A model generated the notes under the pieces. The model worked only from the letters and a program-made list of their open reading frames with translations. It was not told the DNA's origin and ran no database searches. Of a DNA stretch of 7,847 bases, positions 1 to 6,417 are shown piece by piece. A program made the position numbers and the translations under genes. The stretch's first letter is position 1; each line of letters opens with the position of its first letter. Source of the DNA: JACCVL01 sp038233135 (GTDB lineage Bacteria; Actinomycetota; Actinomycetes; Propionibacteriales; Nocardioidaceae); assembly GCA_038233135.1 (NCBI GenBank), contig JBBSMN010000146.1, positions 1 through 7,847 of the forward strand, written 5' to 3'.

Positions 1-223
1 GAAGGGTCGGCCCGGGAGCGCCTCCGTCCCGGTCGCCGGCCTCATCAAGGAGGCTCACCGCCACGACTCGGCCGCGGGGTCGTGGCGGGACATCAACAGC
101 GGCTGAGCCTGTCGGCGACGTGTCCGTACGAGCGCCGGGGCCGAGAAACCGATAGTGCGGACTGCGCCCGGAGAATGCCTGAGTCGACGTCGGAGGACGC
201 GGGTTCGATTCCCGCCAGCTCCA
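1..223 (+). ncRNA. ssrA: tmRNA (transfer-messenger RNA), 3' part, cut by the window start
   Basis: tmRNA rescues ribosomes stalled on broken mRNAs, together with SmpB. The 3' tRNA-like end is clear: a 5-bp T stem (199-203 with 211-215) encloses the seven-base T loop TTCGATT (204-210). It is followed by the acceptor strand CAGCTCC (216-222) and discriminator A223. The next bases are CT, so the CCA tail is apparently not encoded. Upstream are helices expected of tmRNA pseudoknots: 51-57 pairs with 104-110 (AGGCTCA/TGAGCCT), and inside it a perfect 10-bp stem joins 58-67 to 79-88. The blocks CGGGAGCGCC near the start, GGACATCAACAGCG and GCGGACTGCGCCCGGAGAA resemble mycobacterial tmRNA as I recall it. 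The tag reading frame and 5' acceptor strand lie before base 1. An open frame from 2 to a TGA at 104-106 looks like a protein end but crosses these helices and is not a gene. Confidence 0.93.
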
Positions 224-241
224 CTGACTGGTCCTGCTCGT

Positions 242-247
242 GGGGGG
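242..247 (+). promoter_or_regulatory. Ribosome binding site that sets the TTG start of the CapA-like gene
   Basis: A run of G (GGGGGG, 242-247) ends five bases before TTG at 253. No other in-frame ATG, GTG or TTG gives both this spacing and a signal peptide. A longer in-frame reading back to 82 is open but runs through the tmRNA gene. Confidence 0.6.
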
Positions 248-252
248 TCACG

Positions 253-1377
253 TTGCGCACAACCAGGGTGTTGGGATGCCTGCTCGTCGCGGGCCTTACG
301 CTGAGCGCTGCGGCATGCAGCGTCTCACCGACGGACTCCTCGGCGGGCCAAGCCGAGACCTCGACGACGCCTTCCAGCACGTCTGCGCAGTCGGAGCAGA
401 GGAGCACCCCCAAGCCGTCGACTGAGCCACCCGAGCCAAGCAAGCCGGTACGTATTGCCTTCGCCGGCGACGTGCACTTCGCTGGCTCGCTCGAGTCCCG
501 GCTGGATGATCCGGCGACGGCCATGGGGCCGCTCACCAAGCGCCTGACCGACGCCGACCTCGCCATGGTCAACCTCGAGACCGCGGTGACGACCAGAGGG
601 GTGCCTCAGCCGAAGGACTACGTGTTCCGCGCGCCGCCGGTCGTCTTCGATGCGCTGACTTCGGCCGGCATCGACGTGGTCAGCATGGCCAACAACCATG
701 GCCTCGACTACGGGCCCGTCAGCGTGCCGGACGCCCTCACCGCTGCCAGGGACGCCGGGATGCCGGTCGTGGGTCTCGGTCGCGACGCCGGTCAGGCGTA
801 CCGGCCGTGGGTCACCACGGTTCACGGTCAGCGCATCGCCTTCCTCGCCGCCACCGCGGTGGTTGATGCCAGCCTCGTCGACTCCTGGTCTGCCGGGGAC
901 GACCAGCCGGGTGTGGCCACGGCGCTCGACGGTGACAACGCCGCACTGGTTGCCGCCATCCGGGCGGTCCGCCCGCATGTCGACACCGTTGTCGTCGACA
1001 TGCACTATGGCAGCGATCTGATGCGCTGCCCGACCGACATCCAGCGCGCGGTGGCACGTGACGCCGTACGCGCTGGAGCCGACGTGGTCGTCGGTCAGCA
1101 CGCCCACGTCGTGCTCGGCGGCGGCTATCTCGGGTCGGCCTACGTGCACTACGGGCTCGGCAACTTCCAGTTCTACTCATCAGGCGGGCAGACCGCCGAG
1201 ACCGGTGTGCTGGAGCTCACCGTCGACGGTCGCCGGGTGACCAACCCTGTCTGGCGGCCGGGTCGGCTCGTGGGTGGCCTGCCCACCGCCGTGGACGGGC
1301 CTGCCGCTGATGACGCGATCGCTCAGTGGGACGCCCTGCGCGACTGTTCCGGTCTGCGTGCTGCGCCCGCCGGCTGA
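253..1377 (+). CDS. CapA-family (PGA_cap) metallophosphoesterase-like lipoprotein
   Basis: A 374-residue protein of the CapA / poly-gamma-glutamate capsule family, which has a calcineurin-like metallophosphoesterase fold. The TTG start at 253 gives a proper signal peptide: RTTR, a hydrophobic stretch, then LSAAAC with Cys22 as the likely lipidated residue. The -3 residue is Ala rather than the preferred Leu. A Ser/Thr/Pro-rich linker (about 23-64) precedes the domain. Family motifs run in order: AGD (Asp73), NLE (107-109), ANNHGLDYG (Asn147, His149), DMHYG (His251), GQHAHVVLG (His283, His285) and GLGNF (303-305). These are the metal-site positions of the fold, and all are present. It should be anchored outside the membrane. 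Many CapA-like proteins are not tied to capsule synthesis, and no capB or capC gene is nearby, so the substrate is unknown. There is no clear terminator between the tmRNA and this gene, so read-through from ssrA is possible. Confidence 0.9.
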   Translation: MRTTRVLGCLLVAGLTLSAAACSVSPTDSSAGQAETSTTPSSTSAQSEQRSTPKPSTEPPEPSKPVRIAFAGDVHFAGSLESRLDDPATAMGPLTKRLTDADLAMVNLETAVTTRGVPQPKDYVFRAPPVVFDALTSAGIDVVSMANNHGLDYGPVSVPDALTAARDAGMPVVGLGRDAGQAYRPWVTTVHGQRIAFLAATAVVDASLVDSWSAGDDQPGVATALDGDNAALVAAIRAVRPHVDTVVVDMHYGSDLMRCPTDIQRAVARDAVRAGADVVVGQHAHVVLGGGYLGSAYVHYGLGNFQFYSSGGQTAETGVLELTVDGRRVTNPVWRPGRLVGGLPTAVDGPAADDAIAQWDALRDCSGLRAAPAG

Positions 1378-1401
1378 TCCCGGCCGCGCGCAGAGATGCC
1401 C

Positions 1402-1422
1402 GGCCCACTGAGCGAGGGGGCC
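1402..1422. terminator. Weak hairpin between convergent genes
   Basis: The 59-base gap between the CapA-like gene and the end of the minus-strand operon holds one small inverted repeat, GGCCC (1402-1406) with GGGCC (1418-1422) and an 11-base loop. There is no T tract on either strand. It lies where both transcripts must end, which is the main reason to list it. The stem is short and the surroundings are G/C-rich, so chance is a real alternative. Confidence 0.22.
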
Positions 1423-1436
1423 CGGCCTCGCACTGG

Positions 1437-1985
1437 CTAACGTCCAGATCGTCGCACGCGCCGGCTGGCTCCGACTCCGGTCAACGCCACGAACGCCCCC
1501 ACAACCAACAACGCCGGGGCAACAGCCACCAGCAGCGCCCCCGGCCGCCAGGGCAACCCCAGCACGGCGACGAGGACCAGCACGGACGAGATCGCCGCCA
1601 CGAGCGCAGGGGCCTGGTCGCGACCCCAGCCCGCGATGCCGGGAGCAGCGAGGCTCGCGCGGTCGAGCTGCCCTGCGAGGTCCACGAGTACGACGTAGCC
1701 GAGCAGGAGCAGCCCCGTGAGAGCCGCCGCCGGCACCGACATCGGCTCGAACACAGCACTGAGCAGCACCAGCAGGACGGCCGCGACGCAGGTCGGGCCC
1801 GCCAGCCACCGCGCGCGGGACCAGCCCGATCCCACCGCGGCGAGGGCTCCGACGACCCCGACGCGCAGCCCTAGTGGTCCGCTCACGGCGACGAAGGGGA
1901 TGGACACCGCAGCCAGCCCGGTCAACACCGCCGCGGCAGACACCGCCCACTCCGTGCGCCGGCGCGCAGCCTTCGACGCGCTCAT
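1437..1985 (-). CDS. Multi-pass membrane protein, last gene of the MoxR-type operon
   Basis: A 182-residue, very hydrophobic protein with a basic N-terminus (SASKAARRR) and a basic C-terminal tail (SRRVRRSGR). Hydrophobic segments lie at about 14-35, 36-53, 62-80, 85-104, 126-144 and 148-170, suggesting five or six transmembrane helices. The ATG at 1985 shares the sequence ATGA with the stop of the DUF58 gene, which fixes the start and implies translational coupling. The longer open reading upstream in this frame is only the antisense shadow of DUF58. I see no catalytic motif and recognise no named family. As a small integral membrane protein after MoxR and DUF58, it may be a membrane subunit of the same complex; that is inference from position. 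It is the promoter-distal gene and ends with TAG. Confidence 0.85.
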   Translation of the reverse strand: MSASKAARRRTEWAVSAAAVLTGLAAVSIPFVAVSGPLGLRVGVVGALAAVGSGWSRARWLAGPTCVAAVLLVLLSAVFEPMSVPAAALTGLLLLGYVVLVDLAGQLDRASLAAPGIAGWGRDQAPALVAAISSVLVLVAVLGLPWRPGALLVAVAPALLVVGAFVALTGVGASRRVRRSGR

Positions 1986-3277
1986 CGTGTGGCCCCGAGC
2001 AGCGGCTCGAGCCGCACGCCGGCCAGCGACACCGTGGACTCGGGCGTGCCGGCAAGCACGACCACCCCCATCTCCCGCAGGCCGTGCTCGACGACGCCGC
2101 GGTCGAGCCGCCACACCCGCAGCGCCAGCTGCTCGGCCGGCGTTGGGCCCGGCTGCGGCTCGTAGGTGCCGACGTCCACCGCGACGACCGGGTGGCCACG
2201 CTCTCGGAGCTCGCCAAGCGCGGTGAGCACGCGGTCGTCGATCAGCGGCGACAGCACGAAGACCAACGCCCCGGGCGGCAACGCCGGTCTCGGCAACCAG
2301 GCGATGGCGGGCTTGACGTAGCTGTCGTCGAGCCGGGACGCGAGCAGGGTTTCCACCACCCGGTAGTACTGCCTCGTGCCCACGTCCGGCCGCAGCCACC
2401 GGGTGAGCCCGCCGAAGCCCACCACGCCCACCCGGTCACCCGCGGACAGGTACACCTGCGCAATGCCCGCAGCGGTCCGCACGGCGTGGTCGAGGCTGCT
2501 GGCCCCGGGCGGACCAACATCGGTCGTGGTGTCGACCAGCACGACGACGTCTGCTGCCAGCTCGGCGGCGTGCTCGTTGACGACCAGCGCGCGCCGCCGG
2601 CTACTGACCGCCCAGTTGACGCGGCGGACGGCATCACCGGGTACGTAGTCCCGGATGCCGGCAAACTCGATGCCTGCTCCGGCTCGCCGACCCGCGTGCG
2701 AGCCGACGCGGTGCACGAGCCGGTGGGGCACGACCAGGTCGCGGGTGCTGGCGGGGGGTGGGTAGACGACCAGTTCGTCACCTTGGGTGCGTACGGTCGA
2801 GGTCATTCCGCGGCCAGGGGAGTAGACCCGCACGATCGCCGGTCCAACGGTCCGCCGCCCCCACCGACGAGGACGCAGCACCCACGTCGCGGAGAGCTCG
2901 CGGCAGCAGGGTGCGGCCTGGCGCCGGCCGCCTTCGACCTCGAGCAGGGCCGGCAGTGCCAGCTCGACGTCGATGGTGCCGAGCGGGACATCGCAGCGCA
3001 CTGTCGTTCGGACCTCCACCGGCTCGCCCTCGAAGCAGCGGCGTTCGCTGGTCTCCACGGTCACCGTCACCTCGCCCGGCCGGCATCGACCCGTCATCAC
3101 CGCGAGCGCGGTGATGCAAGGGGCAGCGATCAGCACCGGCTCGGGCCGGCCGGTGATCACTGCGGCCGCCAGGGCCAAGAAGGCGACGGTTGCCAGCTGT
3201 GCGAGCAGCCAGGTCTGGCGCCACTGCAGCGTCGACGTGACGACCGTCTTCTGCGCCGAGGGGTCGACGAGGCTCAT
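1982..3277 (-). CDS. DUF58 domain protein, membrane-anchored MoxR partner
   Basis: A 431-residue protein. Two hydrophobic helices near the N-terminus (about 22-43 and 47-63) anchor it, leaving a large domain that is probably cytoplasmic. The DUF58 signature is clear at 202-235: GIEFAGIRDYVPGD followed by RRVNWAVSSRR and VNEH. Next comes a von Willebrand A-like strand VVVLVDTTTD (244-253). Its DTTTD is a degenerate form of the metal-site pattern DxSxS, so metal binding is uncertain. DUF58 proteins are commonly encoded beside MoxR ATPases and are thought to work with them in assembling or activating other proteins; the exact function is not established. The ATG at 3277 overlaps the moxR stop as ATGA, and its own stop overlaps the next start in the same way. 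Length and motif order look normal, with no sign of disruption. Confidence 0.92.
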   Translation of the reverse strand: MSLVDPSAQKTVVTSTLQWRQTWLLAQLATVAFLALAAAVITGRPEPVLIAAPCITALAVMTGRCRPGEVTVTVETSERRCFEGEPVEVRTTVRCDVPLGTIDVELALPALLEVEGGRRQAAPCCRELSATWVLRPRRWGRRTVGPAIVRVYSPGRGMTSTVRTQGDELVVYPPPASTRDLVVPHRLVHRVGSHAGRRAGAGIEFAGIRDYVPGDAVRRVNWAVSSRRRALVVNEHAAELAADVVVLVDTTTDVGPPGASSLDHAVRTAAGIAQVYLSAGDRVGVVGFGGLTRWLRPDVGTRQYYRVVETLLASRLDDSYVKPAIAWLPRPALPPGALVFVLSPLIDDRVLTALGELRERGHPVVAVDVGTYEPQPGPTPAEQLALRVWRLDRGVVEHGLREMGVVVLAGTPESTVSLAGVRLEPLLGATR

Positions 3278-4266
3278 AACGTCGGCTGCGCCGGCACCGT
3301 CGACGGCGTCGGCACCTGCCCGAGCAGCTCGGCCACGACATCGTCACCGGTCGTTCGGTGCACCCATAGCTCGGGCCGCAGCACGATCCGGTGGCCGAGG
3401 GCGGCCACGGCGACCTGCTGCACATCCTCCGGTGTCACGTAGGACCGGCCTGCCAGCACGGCTGCTCCGCGGGCGAGCCGAGTGAGCGTCAGGCTGCCGC
3501 GGGGGCTTGCGCCCACCACCGCCTTGGGGTGCTCCCTGGTCGCCCGGACTAGCGCCACCGCATAGTCGAGGACGTCGTCGTGGACCTCAACCTGCTCCAG
3601 CGACGCCACCATCGCGATCAGTTCGTTGGCGGTCCCGAGTTGTCGGAGGTGCTGGGGCTCCGCATGCCGGTCGAGATGGCGGCGCACGACCGTGTGCTCG
3701 TCGTGCTGGTCGAGGTGGCCGACTCGTACCCGTACGGCGAACCGGTCGAGCTGCGCCTCCGGTAGGGGGTAGGTGCCCTCGTACTCGATGGGGTTGTCGG
3801 TGGCCAGCACCACGAACGGTCGTGGCAGGGGTCGCGAGACCCCGTCGATGCTCACCTGCTCCTCGGCCATCGCCTCCAGCATTGCTGCCTGTGTCTTGGG
3901 CGGTGTGCGGTTGATCTCGTCGGCGAGCAGCAGGTTGGTGAACAGCGGCCCGGGACGAAAGGTGAAGTCGCCGGTGCGCTGGTCGTAGACAACGGCGCCG
4001 GTCACGTCCTGCGGTAGCAGATCCGGGGTGAACTGGATGCGGGTGAAGTCCAGGCCGAGCACCTGGGCGAGGGAGCGGGCGAGCATGGTCTTGCCGAGAC
4101 CGGGCAGGTCTTCGATGAGGACGTGACCACCGCTGAGCACGCCCAGCAGGACGGTCTCGAGGGTCGCTCGTTTGCCGACGATCACCCGTTCGACCTCGTC
4201 GAGACAGTCGATCGCCCGGCGGTGTGTCTCGGCGATCGTCAGCGTGTCGTGCTGTGCGCCGGTCAC
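3274..4266 (-). CDS. moxR: MoxR-family AAA+ ATPase
   Basis: A 330-residue ATPase of the MoxR branch of AAA+ proteins, thought to act as chaperones that assemble or activate partner proteins. Motifs in order: Walker A EDLPGLGKT (52-60, with Lys59 and Thr60); the MoxR-typical block IQFTPDLLPQDVTG (77-90); Walker B LLLADEINR (112-120, Asp116 and Glu117) running into PPKTQAAMLEAMAEEQV; sensor 1 ATDNPIEYEGTYPLPEAQLDRF (from 154, Asn157); and ASPRGSL near the C-terminus as the sensor 2 region. Many relatives have Gln where this protein has Asp156; the Asn is kept. The start is GTG at 4266, overlapping the upstream stop as GTGA. An open frame continuing further upstream is the antisense shadow of the preceding gene. 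The last codon is TTA, unusual in this GC-rich context, and forms TTATGA at the junction with DUF58. Confidence 0.95.
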   Translation of the reverse strand: MTGAQHDTLTIAETHRRAIDCLDEVERVIVGKRATLETVLLGVLSGGHVLIEDLPGLGKTMLARSLAQVLGLDFTRIQFTPDLLPQDVTGAVVYDQRTGDFTFRPGPLFTNLLLADEINRTPPKTQAAMLEAMAEEQVSIDGVSRPLPRPFVVLATDNPIEYEGTYPLPEAQLDRFAVRVRVGHLDQHDEHTVVRRHLDRHAEPQHLRQLGTANELIAMVASLEQVEVHDDVLDYAVALVRATREHPKAVVGASPRGSLTLTRLARGAAVLAGRSYVTPEDVQQVAVAALGHRIVLRPELWVHRTTGDDVVAELLGQVPTPSTVPAQPTL

Positions 4267-4766
4267 AGTTGCTCCAGCCTGCGTACGAGGGTGGTCAGGT
4301 CGGCGGCGGGCACACCGGTCTCGTCGCGGTCGGTGGTGGTCGGGTTGTTCGGGTCGACCAGCGGCCACAGGTCGGCGCCGATGAGGTCGCGGGCCCGCTC
4401 GGGTTGCCGGTCGAGGTCGATGCCCTGGCGCTCCACGAGCCGCACCGCGAGGACCTTCTGCAGCCGGCTGCGCAGTCCGTGGTCGTACTCCCACCGCGAG
4501 TGCTGGCCACGGGAGACCTCGTTGTAGACCCGCCGGTACGAGGCTTGCTCGGGCTCGGCGGTCCCGCGGACGGCGCGCCCGGTGAACCAATGGAAACCCG
4601 CACCGAGCGGCCAGGCCGGGATCCCGACCGGCCGGGACACGCTCACCCACCTGGCCACGAGCTCCACCGTGGCGGCAATCGTGAGACTGGAAAACAGGCC
4701 GGCCAGCCCGTCCAGGGCCGTGAGCCCGACCACGAGGACGGCCAGCACGAGTCGCACGGTGATCAT
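4263..4766 (-). CDS. Small membrane protein of the MoxR operon, family not recognised
   Basis: A 167-residue protein with one long hydrophobic N-terminal region (about 3-40, one or two helices) followed by a hydrophilic region rich in Arg, Glu and Asp (about 62-167). The soluble part should be cytoplasmic if the helix region forms a hairpin, but this cannot be settled by eye. It has no Cys and no catalytic motif I can name. It begins at ATG 4766 inside the stop of the DUF4129 gene (ATGA) and ends inside the GTG start of moxR (GTGA), so its translation is probably coupled on both sides. Its place directly before the ATPase suggests an accessory or adaptor role to MoxR; that is inference. The reading frame is well supported by the overlaps and by the open shadows of other frames being poor in sense. 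Confidence 0.82.
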   Translation of the reverse strand: MITVRLVLAVLVVGLTALDGLAGLFSSLTIAATVELVARWVSVSRPVGIPAWPLGAGFHWFTGRAVRGTAEPEQASYRRVYNEVSRGQHSRWEYDHGLRSRLQKVLAVRLVERQGIDLDRQPERARDLIGADLWPLVDPNNPTTTDRDETGVPAADLTTLVRRLEQL

Positions 4767-5668
4767 CGGTGCGGCTCGCCGGGCGTTGCAGCCAGCTCGG
4801 CATCCAGCCGGTCCAGCGCTCGGGCGGCGGACTCCGAGGCGTCCGGGGGCAGCGGGCGGCTCGAGAACCGAGCCCGTCTGAACAGCCGGGTCAGGACGAC
4901 GGCTGCGTCGGACCGGACCAGGCCGGCGCTGACGGCACGGTCCAACAGGTCGGTGGGTGTCTCGGCCGGCGCTCGCCGGGTGCCGGCCAGCGCGAGTGCT
5001 CGCTCCATCGCCTGGTAGCAGCCGATGATCGAGTCCCGCTGCGGCTCACCCCCGCCCACGGCGGCGCGTCCCTCCTGTACCGCTCTGTGCAGTCGCGCGG
5101 ACAGGTCTGCCTCGTCATCCGCACGAGCGGCAGCAGGCTGCATCGTCGGGGGTGTTGATCGGTGCAGGGCCAGCGCGATCAGCAGCGCGAGCAGGACGAC
5201 AACGACTGCCAGACCCACCGACACTGACCATGACCAAGCCACACCGGTGTCTCCGCTCGCCGGTGCCGGGACGGGTCGGCCCTCGGCGCCACCGAGGGTT
5301 GGGGGGGAGCTGTGCCGGAACCGGTCCAGGCTGATCACCCAGAACACCAAGCCGAGCAGCGCGATGCGGATGATCCACCGGCCCTTGGTCGCCGGCGCTG
5401 GTGGTTGCCCCCGGCGCAGGCCCGAGAGGGCTACTGCCGCGACGGCCACCGCTAAAGCGACGGCGGTGAAGACGATCATCCACGGTGGCACGTTGTCGAG
5501 CATCTCGATGCCGGCCAGCGAAAGCGTTGCGCCGGCGGGCAGGGATTCGGCGCTGCCGGTCATGCCGATGGCACCGAGGGTCAGCAGCGCGACCGTGAGC
5601 CCACCGATCAGCCAGGCAGGGGCGGAGCGGATCGACGCCCGGCGCTTGGTGCCGCGTCGTTCGGGCAT
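4763..5668 (-). CDS. DUF4129 membrane protein, first gene of the MoxR operon
   Basis: A 301-residue membrane protein with four predicted helices (about 18-38, 62-84, 98-115 and 147-169) and a basic N-terminus, MPERRGTKRR. The C-terminal cytoplasmic region (about 212-290) matches DUF4129: it runs from RDSIIGCYQAMERAL through ETPTDLLDRAV to LTRLFRRARFS and ends in a helix with SAARALDRLDAEL. DUF4129 proteins often carry a transglutaminase-like domain or sit next to one. None is present here or in the operon. The start was placed at ATG 5668 because AGAGGGGG (5675-5682) lies six bases upstream and a basic N-terminus follows; an in-frame ATG at 5704 has no such site. It is the leading gene, so operon expression is set in the intergenic region before it. 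The function of the domain is not known. Confidence 0.88.
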   Translation of the reverse strand: MPERRGTKRRASIRSAPAWLIGGLTVALLTLGAIGMTGSAESLPAGATLSLAGIEMLDNVPPWMIVFTAVALAVAVAAVALSGLRRGQPPAPATKGRWIIRIALLGLVFWVISLDRFRHSSPPTLGGAEGRPVPAPASGDTGVAWSWSVSVGLAVVVVLLALLIALALHRSTPPTMQPAAARADDEADLSARLHRAVQEGRAAVGGGEPQRDSIIGCYQAMERALALAGTRRAPAETPTDLLDRAVSAGLVRSDAAVVLTRLFRRARFSSRPLPPDASESAARALDRLDAELAATPGEPHR

Positions 5669-5699
5669 ACCGCGCCCCCTCTGTCCATGACCAGGCAGC

Positions 5700-5705
5700 A
5701 GCATA
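5700..5705 (-). promoter_or_regulatory. Possible -10 element for the MoxR operon
   Basis: On the minus strand TATGCT fits the actinobacterial TANNNT -10 pattern. It would place the transcription start about 25 bases before the ATG at 5668. No convincing -35 hexamer is found 16-18 bases upstream. A hexamer of this looseness occurs often by chance. Confidence 0.25.
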
Positions 5706-5805
5706 TCGCCTGCAAGGGGCGGTTACCCATGGTCGCGGACGGCGCCCCTCGGTATCACCTTCTACCCCGCCGCTCTTGAACTCGGGCGGCCGGGGGCTGC
5801 AGGCT

Positions 5806-5868
5806 GACGAGCGACGAGCGACGAGCGACGAGCGACGAGCGACGAGCGACGAGCGACGAGCGACGAGC
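5806..5868. repeat. Nine perfect tandem copies of the 7-base unit GACGAGC
   Basis: The unit GACGAGC repeats nine times without a mismatch over 63 bases and stops directly before the Shine-Dalgarno sequence (GAGGAAGGG) of the Gmad2-LysM gene. It lies in the 214-base region between two divergent transcription units. It is not coding: in the frame of the downstream gene a TGA (5805-5807) sits just before the array and the unit contains no start codon. A 7-base unit changes helical phase and spacing by a non-multiple of three or ten for each copy gained or lost. The rest of the intergenic region (5669-5805) shows only a weak 7-bp inverted repeat (5715-5721 with 5743-5749). Confidence 0.97.
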
Positions 5869-5882
5869 GAGGAAGGGCGCCC

Positions 5883-6377
5883 ATGACGCGACGACGATTC
5901 CGGGTCGACCAGCCGCGGCCCAACGACCTGGTCGGAGACCCACTGCTGGTCGCCGGGATGGGTGGCGGTTTCGAGGCCACCATCGACATCCGGGTGCTCA
6001 ACGCCGACGGGGGCATCCTGGTCGAGACGTTCACCTCGGCCACCAACCTGATCTCGGCCTGGCAGCACCGGGTCAACCTGCCGCGGTCACTGTCGGCCAA
6101 CCGTGGTGTCGTGGAGGTGGCGCCGAGCACCGGCGCGGACGAGCCGAACCGCCGGATCTCGGTCCCGGTCTTCTTCGGCACCGGGATCGTGGATGGCTAC
6201 CGCAGCCACCTGCTGCACGGGGTGCAGCCGGGGGAGACGCTGTCGAGCATCGCCGACGCCCAGCCGCTCTACATCGGCTCCGGGTTCCGTCCCATCCTGG
6301 CGGCCAACCGCGACATCATCGCCGACCCCGACCTGATCTACCCCGGTCAGGTGCTGCGCATCCCGGCGGATTTCTGA
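5883..6377 (+). CDS. Gmad2 immunoglobulin-like and LysM domain protein
   Basis: A 164-residue protein. Residues about 6-98 match the Gmad2 domain, an immunoglobulin-like fold first described in spore-germination proteins: a strand-rich stretch with PRPNDLVGDPLLVAGMG, then GGFEATIDIRVLNADG and a final RRISVPVFFG. Residues about 112-160 form a LysM domain: HGVQPGETLSSIA, an ANRDIIADPDLI segment and YPGQVLRIP at the end. LysM usually binds the N-acetylglucosamine chains of peptidoglycan. The N-terminus MTRRRFRVDQ has no signal peptide or membrane helix. The protein therefore appears cytoplasmic, or is exported by an unseen route. The start is firm: GGAAGG (5871-5876) is six bases upstream and an in-frame TGA precedes it at 5805. 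It is divergent from the MoxR operon. Its exact role is unknown. Confidence 0.87.
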   Translation: MTRRRFRVDQPRPNDLVGDPLLVAGMGGGFEATIDIRVLNADGGILVETFTSATNLISAWQHRVNLPRSLSANRGVVEVAPSTGADEPNRRISVPVFFGTGIVDGYRSHLLHGVQPGETLSSIADAQPLYIGSGFRPILAANRDIIADPDLIYPGQVLRIPADF

Positions 6378-6417
6378 TGCGATCGGTTCGCTGACCCATG
6401 GGAGGGATCCGACACCG

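Noticed and set aside
2..106. Open frame ending in TGA that looks like the C-terminus of an upstream protein
   Set aside because: It lies inside the tmRNA gene and crosses the pseudoknot helices; the structure explains the sequence better than a protein does.
196..225. tmRNA 3' end as an attachment site for an integrated island
   Set aside because: tmRNA ends are common integration sites, but I found no second copy of this end and no integrase in the window.
82..252. N-terminal extension of the CapA-like protein to a GTG at 82
   Set aside because: It would be coded by tmRNA sequence and would bury the signal peptide 57 residues inside the protein.
93..572. Minus-strand frame of 159 codons containing LAGIEPASS
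   Set aside because: This peptide is a typical false product read from the antisense of a tRNA-like 3' end. The rest is the shadow of the CapA-like gene.
325..1149. Long minus-strand frame opposite the CapA-like gene
   Set aside because: It has no recognisable domain, while the plus frame carries all CapA motifs. Long antisense frames are expected at this GC content.
1874..3442. A 522-codon plus-strand frame opposite DUF58
   Set aside because: Its translation is low-complexity and Arg/His/Pro-rich with no domain. It is the shadow of the DUF58 and MoxR genes.
5776..5804. TTGAAC at 5776-5781 as the -35 of the Gmad2-LysM gene
   Set aside because: No acceptable -10 hexamer lies 16-18 bases downstream, so I do not list it as a promoter.
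5806..5868. The 7-base array as a CRISPR or as a translated repeat
   Set aside because: There are no spacers between units, and the frame of the next gene is closed by TGA at 5805 with no start codon inside the array.
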